The notes under the pieces are model-generated. The model had not been told where the DNA came from. It worked only from the letters and a program-made list of their open reading frames with translations, and searched no databases. From NCBI RefSeq assembly GCF_021555155.1, contig NZ_JAKGBU010000027.1, positions 1 through 52,042 of the forward strand: a stretch of 52,042 nucleotides of DNA. The letters are read 5' to 3'. Positions 1 through 8,132 of the stretch are shown here, one piece after another; within the stretch, counting starts at the first letter, position 1, and each line of letters starts with the position of its first letter. Made by a program: the position numbers and the translations under genes. The stretch is from Rhizobium alarense. Its GTDB lineage: Bacteria > Pseudomonadota > Alphaproteobacteria > Rhizobiales > Rhizobiaceae.

Positions 1-57
1 GGCGATGGGACGCCGGAAGTAACAACGACCGCGCTCCGCCGGCGACACCGGACCGCG

Positions 58-828
58 TCAGAACGGCTTCTGATGCAGGTCCTGTGCCGCCGCCTTCAGG
101 CAGGCGAGGTAGAACTCGCGGTTCTTGAGCCCGTCGTCTCGCGGCGCCACGAGGCAGAGCGTGGCGATCGTCGTTCCCAGTTCGCCTCTGACGGGAACAG
201 CGAAACAATGGGTGAAGCTGTCGACGATGCTGTTGAAGGTGAACTCTCCCGCCTTGTCCGCCGCCCTGACCTCCGCGATGAAGGCCTGCGGATCGAGCCA
301 CGTGCCGTTTGGCAGGTGAAAATCGTTCTCGGGGATCAGATTCAGGATTTCCGTGTCCGAAAGATGCGCAACCAGCAGGCGGCCCGAGGCAGTCCACGGG
401 ATCGGCACGCTGTGGCCGACATCCGCGGAGATGCGGAACGGACGGATACCCTCCTTCATGTGCACGACGGTGTATTTGTTGCCGTCGAGCATGCACAATT
501 GTGCGGTCTCCCGCGTTTCGCCCGCCACGCGCTCCAGCGCCTTCTCGCATTCGCGGGAAAAGTCGAAATGGTTCTCATATGCCGCGCCGAGGAAGTAGAG
601 CTTGCGGCCGAGGAAGATCCTGCCGTCGCCGCCTGAATATTCCACAATGCCGTTGCGCAGCAGCAGGTTGACGAGTTCATAGACCGATGAGCGGGGAGCC
701 CCGATCTGCGAGGCTATCTCGTTCGGCTTCATCGGTGTGCGTGCCAGCCGCAGATGATCGAGGATTTCGAAGGCACGGTCGAGGCCGCGTGCCCGTTTTC
801 CCGTGATGTCTTCCCTGATGGCGTCCAT
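58..828 (-). CDS. IclR-family transcriptional regulator
   Basis: This is a DNA-binding regulator of about 256 residues, the usual IclR length. An N-terminal winged helix-turn-helix (about residues 15-75, including KPNEIASQIGAPRSSVYELV) is followed by the C-terminal IclR effector domain, seen in ASGRLLVAHL and in the C-terminal FTHCFAVPVRGELGTTIATLCLVAP. The start is placed at the ATG at 828 (MDAIREDITGKRARGLDRA), because the upstream in-frame extension is low-complexity and arginine-rich and unlike the family. The gene is divergent from a ribose-type ABC operon, and a palindrome lies between them at 1005-1039, so it probably controls that operon and responds to its substrate. The family call is firm; effector and sign of control are inferred. 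Confidence 0.9.
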   Translation of the reverse strand: MDAIREDITGKRARGLDRAFEILDHLRLARTPMKPNEIASQIGAPRSSVYELVNLLLRNGIVEYSGGDGRIFLGRKLYFLGAAYENHFDFSRECEKALERVAGETRETAQLCMLDGNKYTVVHMKEGIRPFRISADVGHSVPIPWTASGRLLVAHLSDTEILNLIPENDFHLPNGTWLDPQAFIAEVRAADKAGEFTFNSIVDSFTHCFAVPVRGELGTTIATLCLVAPRDDGLKNREFYLACLKAAAQDLHQKPF

Positions 829-970
829 CGCTGCCGTCCGCGTCTTTCCGTTGTGGCCTGCCGGCCGTCTCCCGAGTCCGTTTCTAGACCGCGCCGCGTG
901 CCTGTCAATCGTGCGTTTTGCCAGCCCGACCGGCCGCAAATCGGCAGATCACAATTTCTTCCCACGGCTC

Positions 971-998
971 TTGCGGGTGCTGGAAAACGGCATAAGAT
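971..998 (+). promoter_or_regulatory. candidate sigma70 promoter of the ribose-type ABC operon
   Basis: A TTGCGG hexamer (971-976) and a TAAGAT hexamer (993-998) are separated by 16 bases, directly upstream of the palindromic site at 1005-1039 and about 100 bases before the binding-protein start. Read from sequence only; both hexamers are imperfect. Confidence 0.35.
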
Positions 999-1004
999 GG
1001 CGTT

Positions 1005-1039
1005 GTCCAATATAACGAGTATATGTCCAATATATTGGA
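1005..1039. promoter_or_regulatory. candidate IclR operator: direct repeat plus perfect palindrome
   Basis: The ten bases GTCCAATATA occur at 1005-1014 and again at 1025-1034, exactly 20 bases apart (about two helical turns). The second copy is part of a perfect 14-base palindrome, TCCAATATATTGGA, at 1026-1039. The array lies between the divergent IclR gene and its presumed target operon, just downstream of a possible promoter, a position suited to repression. Assignment to this IclR protein is inference. Confidence 0.55.
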
Positions 1040-1093
1040 ACAAAAGAAATGGCAAGAGCCTTGCCGAGCCAATCCAAAAAAGGGGAACGACGC

Positions 1094-2161
1094 ATGAAAC
1101 GAGATTTCTTTGACCGCACTGCACGCCCTGTCCGGCTCGTCGCTGGCATCGGCCTTTCCGCCCTCCTTCTCGCCGGCACGGCCGAAACCGCGGCGGCGGC
1201 GGCAAATTGTATCAAGGGCGACCGCAAGGCTCCCTACACCGTCGGCTGGGCGAACATTTATTCCGTACCCACCTGGATGAAGCAGACCGAAGGCACGATC
1301 GCGGCGGAAGTCGAGGAACTGAAGAAGCAGGGTCTCGTCGACAGCCTGATGATCACCGATGCGCAGGGCAATGCGCAGACGCAGATCCAGCAGATCCAGT
1401 CGATGATCGACGCGGATGTCGACGCCATCGTCGTCATCGCAGGCTCCTCGACGGCTCTCGACCGCGTGATTTCCGATGCCTGTGACAAGGGGATCGCTGT
1501 CGTCAATTTCGACAGCCTCGTCGAGACCGACAAGGTGACGGCCAAGATCAACACCGACTCCAACGAGTGGGGCAAGACGGCCGCGCAGTGGATGGTCGAC
1601 CAGCTTGGCGGCAAGGGCAAGATCATCATCATGAACGGCCCGGCCGGTATTTCCGTCAGCGACGACCGCCGCAAGGGTGCGCAGCCCGTGCTCGACGCCA
1701 ATCCCGGTCTCGAGGTCATTACCGAGACAAACACGGAGTACAATGTCGCGCCCGCCCAGGAGGCTATGACGAGCCTGCTCTTCGCCAACCCGGAAATCGA
1801 TGGCGTGCTTTCGCTTGGCGGAGCGCTCTCCGCCGGTTCGGTCATGGCCTTCGACCGCCAGGGGCGCGAGCAGGTGCCGACCTCCGGCGAAAACGCCCGT
1901 CAGTTCCTGGAGCTCTGGAAGGAAAAAGGCCTGAAGGGCTGGGCGACGATGCAGCCGAACTGGCTCGGCGCGCTCTCCGTCTACACGGCCGTCCAGGCAC
2001 TCGAAGGCAAGGATATAGCCGCCTTCGTGACGGTGCCTTTGCCGATCATCGACGACGCGAGCATCGACAGCTATCTTGCCCGGGCCGACCAGTTCCCGGC
2101 CGACGGCTATATCTATTCGGATTATGACAAGGCCCTGTTCGACAAGCTGCTGGCCCAGTAG
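1094..2161 (+). CDS. ribose/xylose-type ABC transporter substrate-binding protein
   Basis: This is a periplasmic solute receptor of the RbsB/CUT2 class, about 355 residues. A Sec signal peptide (charged MKRDFFDRTARP, then a hydrophobic run ending ETAAAAA) covers about residues 1-37. The mature part has the periplasmic-binding-protein fold: IDADVDAIVVIAG, then GKIIIMNGPAGISVSDDR and EIDGVLSLGG. The start is the ATG at 1094, preceded by an AGGGGA ribosome site; an upstream in-frame ATG would put 15 extra residues before the signal peptide. It is first in an operon with one double ATPase and two permeases. The family normally binds sugars or autoinducer-2, but the enzymes downstream hint at an amino-acid derivative, so the ligand is open. 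Confidence 0.9.
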   Translation: MKRDFFDRTARPVRLVAGIGLSALLLAGTAETAAAAANCIKGDRKAPYTVGWANIYSVPTWMKQTEGTIAAEVEELKKQGLVDSLMITDAQGNAQTQIQQIQSMIDADVDAIVVIAGSSTALDRVISDACDKGIAVVNFDSLVETDKVTAKINTDSNEWGKTAAQWMVDQLGGKGKIIIMNGPAGISVSDDRRKGAQPVLDANPGLEVITETNTEYNVAPAQEAMTSLLFANPEIDGVLSLGGALSAGSVMAFDRQGREQVPTSGENARQFLELWKEKGLKGWATMQPNWLGALSVYTAVQALEGKDIAAFVTVPLPIIDDASIDSYLARADQFPADGYIYSDYDKALFDKLLAQ

Positions 2162-2185
2162 CCGATCACGATCGGGGTCATTGCG

Positions 2186-3694
2186 ATGACGAACGGGACA
2201 GCTCTGCTGGAGGCCCGGCAGGTATCGAAGGGTTTTTTCGGCAATCCGGTGCTCAAGGGGGTCAGCATCGCGCTCGAGCCCGGACGCATCCACGCCCTTC
2301 TGGGCGAGAATGGAGCCGGCAAATCCACCCTCATCAATCTTCTGTCCGGCGCTCTCCAGCCGGACGGAGGAGAGATCCTCATCGAAGGGCGCCCGGTCTC
2401 GCGCTACAATCCCGGTGCCGCACGTGCCGCCGGGATTGCTGTCGTGCAGCAGGAACTGAGCCTCGCCTCGGAACTCTCGATCGCGGAAAACATCGGCCTC
2501 GGAGCCTATCCGAAGAAATTCGGATTCATCGACTACAGGACGCTTCAGGCGCGGGTTGCCGACGTCTGCGCCCGCGTCGGTCTCACCGAACCGCCTGACA
2601 TGCCGGTCGGCGATCTGGCACTCGGCCGCCGGCAGATGGTCGAGATCGCCAAGGCCCTGTTCCGCAATCCCCGGGTACTGATCCTCGACGAGCCGACGTC
2701 CTCGCTTTCCGCCCACGAGGCGGGGGTGCTCTCGCGGCTCGTCCGCAACCTGTCGCAGCAGGGGAGCGCGCTGCTCTACATCTCCCATCGTCTGAACGAG
2801 GTCGAAGCACTGTGTTCGCATGTCACCGTGCTGAAGGACGGCGTCGTGACGGCGGACCAGCCGCTCGCCGGCGTCGGCGGCGCCGGACTGGTGCGCCTAA
2901 TGGTCGGCCGCGAGGCGGGCGACCTCTTCCCGGCATGGTGCCCTGCGGACGAAGGCGACGAACTGATCGCGTTGGCGGATTTCTCTGCCGGCATGGCGAA
3001 GGACGTGGATTTTTCCGGTCGCGCCGGCGAAATCGTCGGAATCGGCGGTCTTGTCGGCCAGGGGCAGGAGGATTTTCTCCTTGGGCTCTACGGCGCCATT
3101 CCGGCTACGGCCGCGCAGGCAAGGATCGGCCGAGAGACGGGTCCGCTGCGCCAGGTTGGCGCGGCGAATGCGGCAGGACTCGCCTATGTTCCGGCGGACC
3201 GCAAGAAGGAAGGGCTCGTTCTGCCACATTCGATCGCCGCAAACCTTCTCCTGCCGACATTCGGCCGGGCTGCCGGCCACGGCATGCGCGATGCCGCCGC
3301 GGAACGTGGGATCGTCGCGGAGCTGGCGGCGCGGCTGACGATCAAGGGGGATACCGCACGGGCGGTCCAGGCGCTTTCAGGCGGCAACCAGCAGAAGGTG
3401 GCGCTTGCCAAGTGGCTGCCGCTCCACCCGTCGATCCTGCTGCTCAACGACCCGACGCGCGGCGTCGATATCGAAACGAAGCGCGAGATCTACCTGATGC
3501 TGCGCAGCTTCGCGACGGAGGGCAAGCTGATTGTGCTGCTGAGCTCCGATACGCCCGAACTCGTGCATCTCTGTGATCGCGTCACCGTCTTTCGCGAGGG
3601 CCGTGCCGTTGCGACGCTTTCACGGGATCGGCTCTCCGAAGAGGCGATCGTCGGCGCCGCCATGGGCATCGCCCCGGAAGGAGCGGCCGCGTGA
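2186..3694 (+). CDS. ribose-type ABC transporter double ATP-binding protein (RbsA-like)
   Basis: This 502-residue protein has two fused ATPase domains, the length and layout of RbsA/XylG/MglA. Domain 1 has a Walker A (GENGAGKST, residues 40-48), a Q-loop (VVQQELSL), an ABC signature (LALGRRQMVE) and a Walker B (LILDEPTSSLS). Domain 2 has a degenerate P-loop region (GLVGQGQEDF), a good signature (LSGGNQQKVALAKW) and a Walker B reading LLLNDPTRGVD, in which Asn replaces Asp and Asp replaces the catalytic Glu. Degeneracy of the second site is common in CUT2 transporters, so one hydrolytic site is expected. It starts 24 bases after the binding-protein gene and overlaps the next permease gene by 4 bases. 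Confidence 0.93.
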   Translation: MTNGTALLEARQVSKGFFGNPVLKGVSIALEPGRIHALLGENGAGKSTLINLLSGALQPDGGEILIEGRPVSRYNPGAARAAGIAVVQQELSLASELSIAENIGLGAYPKKFGFIDYRTLQARVADVCARVGLTEPPDMPVGDLALGRRQMVEIAKALFRNPRVLILDEPTSSLSAHEAGVLSRLVRNLSQQGSALLYISHRLNEVEALCSHVTVLKDGVVTADQPLAGVGGAGLVRLMVGREAGDLFPAWCPADEGDELIALADFSAGMAKDVDFSGRAGEIVGIGGLVGQGQEDFLLGLYGAIPATAAQARIGRETGPLRQVGAANAAGLAYVPADRKKEGLVLPHSIAANLLLPTFGRAAGHGMRDAAAERGIVAELAARLTIKGDTARAVQALSGGNQQKVALAKWLPLHPSILLLNDPTRGVDIETKREIYLMLRSFATEGKLIVLLSSDTPELVHLCDRVTVFREGRAVATLSRDRLSEEAIVGAAMGIAPEGAAA

Positions 3695-4644
3695 GTTTCT
3701 CCTCCCTCTACCTCTCCATTCAGCACCGTAGAAACCGTGGCCTTCTCGGGCTGTATGCCGTTGTCATCGCCTTCCTCGCTCTCTATGCGGCCTTGTTTCC
3801 GGGCATCCTCGGCATCGGCGGATTTTCGAAGTTCACACAGAACTGGTTCCCCCTCGCACTGGTGACCATCGCGCAGGCACTCATGATGCTGAACGGCGGC
3901 ATTTCGCTGGCGATCGGCCCTCTGGTCAGTCTCGGCGCGGTGATTGCCGCAACGACCATGGGCGGTCCGCTGGGGGTCGTCGGCGGCATCGTCGCCGTGG
4001 CGGTTGCCGGCCTGTCGGTCGGTGCCATGATCGGCGTCATCATCGCCTATCTGCGCCTGCCCGCGATCATCGTCACCCTTGCCGGCTCCTTCATCATAGG
4101 GGGCATCGCCCTCATCGTCCTGCCGCGGCCGGGCGGCATGATCCCGGCGTGGTTTTCCGACCTGCTGGCCGGCCACACGCCGGTTGCCTTCAGCCTGCTC
4201 GTTCTGACCGTCATCGCCTGGAAGCTCTTCATCAAGATGCCGCTCGGCCTTGGCATCTATGCGGCCGGCGACAATCCGCTCGGTGCCTTTCGCTCCGGCG
4301 TTCCGGTGGACCGCGTCAGGGTCGCGGCCTTTGCGATTTCCGGCCTGCTCACCGCGCTTGCCGGCCTGTTCGTGGCAGCGCAGACCGGCTCCGGCGACCC
4401 GGTGATCGGAACCGCCTTCACGCTCAATTCCATCGCTGGCGCGGTGCTCGGCGGCGTCGGCTTTCTCGGTGGCCGCGGTACCATGAGGGGAGCGCTTTGC
4501 GGCAGCCTTCTCCTGTCGGTCATGATCAATGTGATGTTCTTCCTCGGTTTCCCGCCTGTCGCGCAATATGTCGCGCAGGGCCTCATCATCGTCGGCGCCG
4601 TCGCGATACCCGAGCTGGCGGGCAGGTGGAGGAAGGCGTCGTGA
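3691..4644 (+). CDS. ribose-type ABC transporter permease 1 (RbsC-like)
   Basis: This is a membrane permease of about 317 residues in the branched-chain/ribose-type superfamily, with eight or more hydrophobic segments. Family landmarks are GGISLAIGPLVSLGAVIAA in the first third and GAVLGGVGFLGGRGTMRGALCG near the C-terminus. It starts with GTG at 3691 inside the stop of the ATPase gene (4-base GTGA overlap), so the two are translationally coupled. The next permease overlaps it in the same way, so the channel is probably a heterodimer of the two. Confidence 0.9.
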   Translation: MSFSSLYLSIQHRRNRGLLGLYAVVIAFLALYAALFPGILGIGGFSKFTQNWFPLALVTIAQALMMLNGGISLAIGPLVSLGAVIAATTMGGPLGVVGGIVAVAVAGLSVGAMIGVIIAYLRLPAIIVTLAGSFIIGGIALIVLPRPGGMIPAWFSDLLAGHTPVAFSLLVLTVIAWKLFIKMPLGLGIYAAGDNPLGAFRSGVPVDRVRVAAFAISGLLTALAGLFVAAQTGSGDPVIGTAFTLNSIAGAVLGGVGFLGGRGTMRGALCGSLLLSVMINVMFFLGFPPVAQYVAQGLIIVGAVAIPELAGRWRKAS

Positions 4645-5582
4645 CTGTTCTCAGAAACGCCTTGCGCAATCCGCCGCTGCTGACCTTCCTTCTTGTCGCG
4701 CTGGTCTGGCTCGCTGCGAGCCTCGCCTTGAGGGGATTTGGTGCCTACGGCCATCTTCGCTATCTGCTCGAGCTCGCGGCCGTGATCGGCATTGTCGCGG
4801 CCGGCCAGACGCTCGTTATCCTGACGGGCGGCATTGACCTCTCCGTCGGCGCCGTGATCACGGTGTCGGCGATCATCCTGCCGCTCATCTCGCCGGCGGC
4901 GGATCCGAGCGGCCTCGTCGGCATCGTGCTGACTCTGGCGATCGCAAGCGCCATCGGTCTCCTGAACGGTGCCGGAGCAGCCTATCTGCGCGTGCCGCCC
5001 ATCATCATGACTCTTGCCATGGCAACCTTCCTGCAGGGCCTGCTCGTGATCGTCGCCGGCGGCAGTGCCGTGTCCGTGAGCAATGCCGCGGTCATCTGGC
5101 TCGGCCAGGCGAGGCCGCTTGGCGTGCCGGCCGGCGTGGTGCTCTGGATGGTCGTATCCGCCGCCACCTTTATCCTGATCCATCGCATGCCGATCGGCGC
5201 ACGGTTCCTGGCGCTTGGCGCCAATCCTCTTGCCGCGCGTCTTTCCGGCGTCGGCGTCACGCGGCATACGCTCATCGTCCATACCCTCTCCGGCTTCTTC
5301 GCCGGGTTGACCGGTGTCCTGATCCTCGGCATGAACCGCCAGGGCTATGTCGGCATCGGCGATCCCTATCTCCTGACTTCGATCGCCGCCGTTGTGCTCG
5401 GCGGCACGTCTATCCTCGGCGGGCGCGGCACCTATGCCGGCACCATTCCCGGCGCGATCCTTCTGGTGACGACGACGGCGCTCATCACCGTCGTCAATGC
5501 CTCCGCCGGCTGGCGCTCCATCATGTTCGGCACCCTGATTCTTGCCCTTCTCCTCATCTCCGGCCGCGAGGCGAGGCGATGA
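4641..5582 (+). CDS. ribose-type ABC transporter permease 2 (RbsC-like)
   Basis: The second inner-membrane permease of the importer is 313 residues, also RbsC-like. The GTG start at 4641 overlaps the previous stop by 4 bases. Landmarks are QTLVILTGGIDLSVGAVIT near the first transmembrane segments and VVLGGTSILGGRGTYAGTIPG in the C-terminal third. Starts further upstream in this frame would run into the preceding gene and are not credible. The DLSVG motif is better kept here than in permease 1 (SLAIG), so the two have diverged and presumably form a heteromeric channel. Confidence 0.9.
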   Translation: MTVLRNALRNPPLLTFLLVALVWLAASLALRGFGAYGHLRYLLELAAVIGIVAAGQTLVILTGGIDLSVGAVITVSAIILPLISPAADPSGLVGIVLTLAIASAIGLLNGAGAAYLRVPPIIMTLAMATFLQGLLVIVAGGSAVSVSNAAVIWLGQARPLGVPAGVVLWMVVSAATFILIHRMPIGARFLALGANPLAARLSGVGVTRHTLIVHTLSGFFAGLTGVLILGMNRQGYVGIGDPYLLTSIAAVVLGGTSILGGRGTYAGTIPGAILLVTTTALITVVNASAGWRSIMFGTLILALLLISGREARR

Positions 5583-6535
5583 CTGCGATTTACGACGGAC
5601 CGATCATCGATCCGCACCACCATCTCTGGGATCTGTCCCTTGGCCGGCATCCGTGGTTGCAGAGGCCGGTAGGTCAGGAGGCGGATATGGTTTTCGGCAG
5701 CATCGACGCGATCCGGCGCGATTACAGCGCCGCCGACTATCTGCGCGATGCGGCCGGCGAGAATATTGTTGCAACCGTGCATGTCGAAGCCGGCTGGTCC
5801 GACGACGTCCCTCTGGAGGAAAGCCGCTGGCTGGATGGCCTGGACAGGACGAACGGCGTCGCCCACCGCTACGTCGCGCGCGTGCCGCTCGATTGCACCG
5901 ACGCCGCAGCGCGGCTTGCTGCGGAGGCCGAGAATCCGCGCGTCGTCGGCATACGCGACATCGTCAGCTGGCATCCCGACCCTGCGAAGAGCTTTACGCC
6001 CAAGCCGGACCGGATGGACGATCCGCGGTGGCGCGACGGCCTTCGCGCGGCAGCGCGCCACGATTTCGTCTTCGACCTGATGCTCTTTCCCTGGCAGATG
6101 GACCAAGCTGTACGTCTCGTAGCCGCGTTCCCCGAGACGCAGTTCGTGCTCGATCACTGCGGCAGCCCGGCGGAGCGAAGTGCACAGGGCATGGCCCTGT
6201 GGCGTTCGGGATTGCGTGAACTCGGACGTGCAGAAAACGTCGCCATCAAGATTTCCGACCTTGTGGCCTATGACCACGACTGGAGCGATGAAAGCCTCGC
6301 ACCGGTCATCGAACATTGCCTCGACTGTTTCGGCCCGCGGCGTGCGATGTTCGCAAGCGATTTTCCCGTCGCCGGGCTGCACGCGACATTCAGCGAGATC
6401 TACGGCGTCTTCCGCCGGGCTGCTGCGCCTCTCTCTCTCGACGAGCAGCGGTCCCTGTTCTTCACCACCGCCGACCGGACCTACGGGCTCGGGCTGGCAT
6501 CAAACACCGGGACAGATGAGAGCAGATATGGCTGA
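5579..6535 (+). CDS. amidohydrolase family 2 protein (lactonase-like, COG3618)
   Basis: This 318-residue TIM-barrel hydrolase is related to L-fuconolactonase, L-rhamnonolactonase and 2-pyrone-4,6-dicarboxylate lactonase. Metal- and substrate-binding marks are the N-terminal IIDPHHHLWD (residues 8-17), FVLDHCGSP in the middle and the Asp of FASDFPVAG near the C-terminus. It overlaps the permease stop by 4 bases (ATGA), so it belongs to the transporter operon and probably acts on the imported compound or its oxidised lactone. Substrate is not determinable from sequence. A second member of the family is at 22330-23217. Confidence 0.85.
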   Translation: MTAIYDGPIIDPHHHLWDLSLGRHPWLQRPVGQEADMVFGSIDAIRRDYSAADYLRDAAGENIVATVHVEAGWSDDVPLEESRWLDGLDRTNGVAHRYVARVPLDCTDAAARLAAEAENPRVVGIRDIVSWHPDPAKSFTPKPDRMDDPRWRDGLRAAARHDFVFDLMLFPWQMDQAVRLVAAFPETQFVLDHCGSPAERSAQGMALWRSGLRELGRAENVAIKISDLVAYDHDWSDESLAPVIEHCLDCFGPRRAMFASDFPVAGLHATFSEIYGVFRRAAAPLSLDEQRSLFFTTADRTYGLGLASNTGTDESRYG

Positions 6536-7835
6536 TGCCCGCATTTCGATTGCCGGCTCCGATCCGCTCGTCGATGATCGCATGCGCGGATTCCCGGCCG
6601 GTGCAAGACCATTGCCGCTCTCGCAGATCGGGAAGCAAGGGTGGAGACCCTTCGATGGCAGGATGTCGCTGCCGCTGATCTCGCTCGATCGGGCGGCGTT
6701 TGCCGGCAATGTCCGGGCGATGATGTCCTATGCGCGGGCGGAGGGGATCGAGATCGCTCCGCACGCGAAAACCCCGATGTCGGCGGCGATCGCGGCAGAG
6801 CTGGTCGCGGCGGGCGCTTGGGGCACGACGGTTGCCGACATTCGTCAGGCATCCGTGATGCTGAAGACCGGCCTTCCGCGGCTCATCCTGGCAAACGAAA
6901 TCGGGGGCCGGATGGCGGCGAGCCGGCTTGCAAGCCTTCTTGCGGGTCATCCGGACGCGGAGGTGCATGTCTTCGTCGATTCCGTCGAGCTTGTGACCGC
7001 GCTCGCCGCTGCCTGGCGGGAGAGGGATGACCTGCCGCCCCTCGGCCTTCTCGTCGAATTGGGACTGGCGCGCGCGGGCGCACGTTCCGTGCCGGCCGCC
7101 GCGACGGTTCTCGATGCGGTGCTGGCGACCGAAACCTCTCGCTTCCGCCTTGCCGGGATCGGCTCCTATGAGGGCGCCGCGGCGACGGACGATCCGGAGG
7201 AGACGAGGACACGGATCGACCGGCTGATGGTGATGACCGGCGACCTGCTTGCGCTCGCGCGGGCTCGCGCCACCGACCGCAAACTCCTTGTGACGGCGGG
7301 CGGCTCCATCTATTTCGATCTCGCCGTCAAGGCGCTGAAGCCGCTCGTCGTGTCGGACGGCAGTGCCAGGCTGGTGCTTCGAAGCGGTGCCATCTTTTTC
7401 CATGATCACGGCGTCTACGAGCGCGGTTTGGAGGCGCTGGATGTGCGCGGCGGGTTCAGGCGCGCCGGAAAGAGGGCATCGACGGCGTTCAGGCCGGCCT
7501 TGCGGCTTTGGGCCGAAGTGCTTTCCTGTCCGGAACCCGGACTTGCGATCTGCGGCATGGGGTTGCGCGACGTGGCGATGGACCAGGGACTGCCACGGCC
7601 GTTGAAAACCTATCGTGACGGCCAGTTCCAGTCCCTTCTCGATCGTGCGGCCGTGACCAGGCTCAACGACCAGCACGCGTTCGTCGCCATTCCGGCCGAT
7701 ACCGATATGCGCATCGGCGACGTCGTCGAATTCGGCATCTCGCATCCCTGCACCTGCCTCGACCGGCATGCGATCCTTTACGGCCTCGATCAGGATGGAA
7801 CGGTCACGGCGGCCTATGCAACCTGCTTCGGCTGA
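6528..7835 (+). CDS. alanine racemase N-domain PLP enzyme (D-threonine aldolase / D-serine dehydratase type)
   Basis: This 435-residue fold-type III PLP enzyme carries the PLP-lysine segment IEIAPHAKTPM (Lys near residue 82), aligning with PHAKTHK of D-threonine aldolases and DSD1-type D-serine dehydratases. The C-terminus has a metal-site-like SHPCTCLDRH, matching the zinc-binding His/Cys of those enzymes. Cleavage or deamination of a D-amino acid is the best guess. The start is the ATG at 6528 (MADARIS), overlapping the previous gene by 8 bases; an in-frame ATG at 6516 would add four residues. A broken RidA gene follows, which fits an imine/enamine-forming reaction. The fold is certain, the substrate inferred. 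Confidence 0.82.
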   Translation: MADARISIAGSDPLVDDRMRGFPAGARPLPLSQIGKQGWRPFDGRMSLPLISLDRAAFAGNVRAMMSYARAEGIEIAPHAKTPMSAAIAAELVAAGAWGTTVADIRQASVMLKTGLPRLILANEIGGRMAASRLASLLAGHPDAEVHVFVDSVELVTALAAAWRERDDLPPLGLLVELGLARAGARSVPAAATVLDAVLATETSRFRLAGIGSYEGAAATDDPEETRTRIDRLMVMTGDLLALARARATDRKLLVTAGGSIYFDLAVKALKPLVVSDGSARLVLRSGAIFFHDHGVYERGLEALDVRGGFRRAGKRASTAFRPALRLWAEVLSCPEPGLAICGMGLRDVAMDQGLPRPLKTYRDGQFQSLLDRAAVTRLNDQHAFVAIPADTDMRIGDVVEFGISHPCTCLDRHAILYGLDQDGTVTAAYATCFG

Positions 7836-7882
7836 TCTCCGAGACCGGCGGACAAGACCGACACACCAGGAAAGGCACAGAC

Positions 7883-8074
7883 ATGATCATGCGCTATCAG
7901 AAGGCTCCCAGGATGAGGTCAGGCCGTCAGCTACGGCGGCTTCGTCTGCATCGCCGGCCAGGTCGCGGAGGGGCGCAGTGTGCAGGCATCGGGGATCAGA
8001 CGCGCGCCCGCGTCGAGGCACGGCTTGTCGATCCCGACCGTCGCGTCGAGATGACGGCGGTGGCAGCCCTCTGA
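7883..8074 (+). pseudogene. decayed RidA-family (imine deaminase) gene
   Basis: This is a remnant of a RidA/YjgF-type gene. It opens with MIMRYQKAPRM in frame. After an apparent extra G in the run at about 7916-7918 the homology continues in another frame as MSQAVSYGGFVCIAGQVAEG, matching YNGIAYVTGQVAAD in the intact RidA at 15494-15847. The middle, about 50 codons, is missing. The 3' end ARVEARLVDPDRRVEM then resumes in the original frame and ends at TGA 8072-8074, matching the RATVEANL...VEI end of the intact protein. A 63-codon open frame remains, but half of it reads the wrong frame. The intact family is about 117 residues. Confidence 0.8.
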
Positions 8075-8132
8075 CATTTGCGGCGGCCGCGTTCCGCTTT
8101 CGGCTGCGCTTCCATCTTCTGCGGAGTGATCC

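Noticed and set aside
905-2821. A 638-codon minus-strand open frame opposite the receptor and ATPase genes.
   Set aside because: No family motifs and composition of an antisense shadow; the opposite strand has a clear ABC importer and the frame crosses the divergent promoter region.
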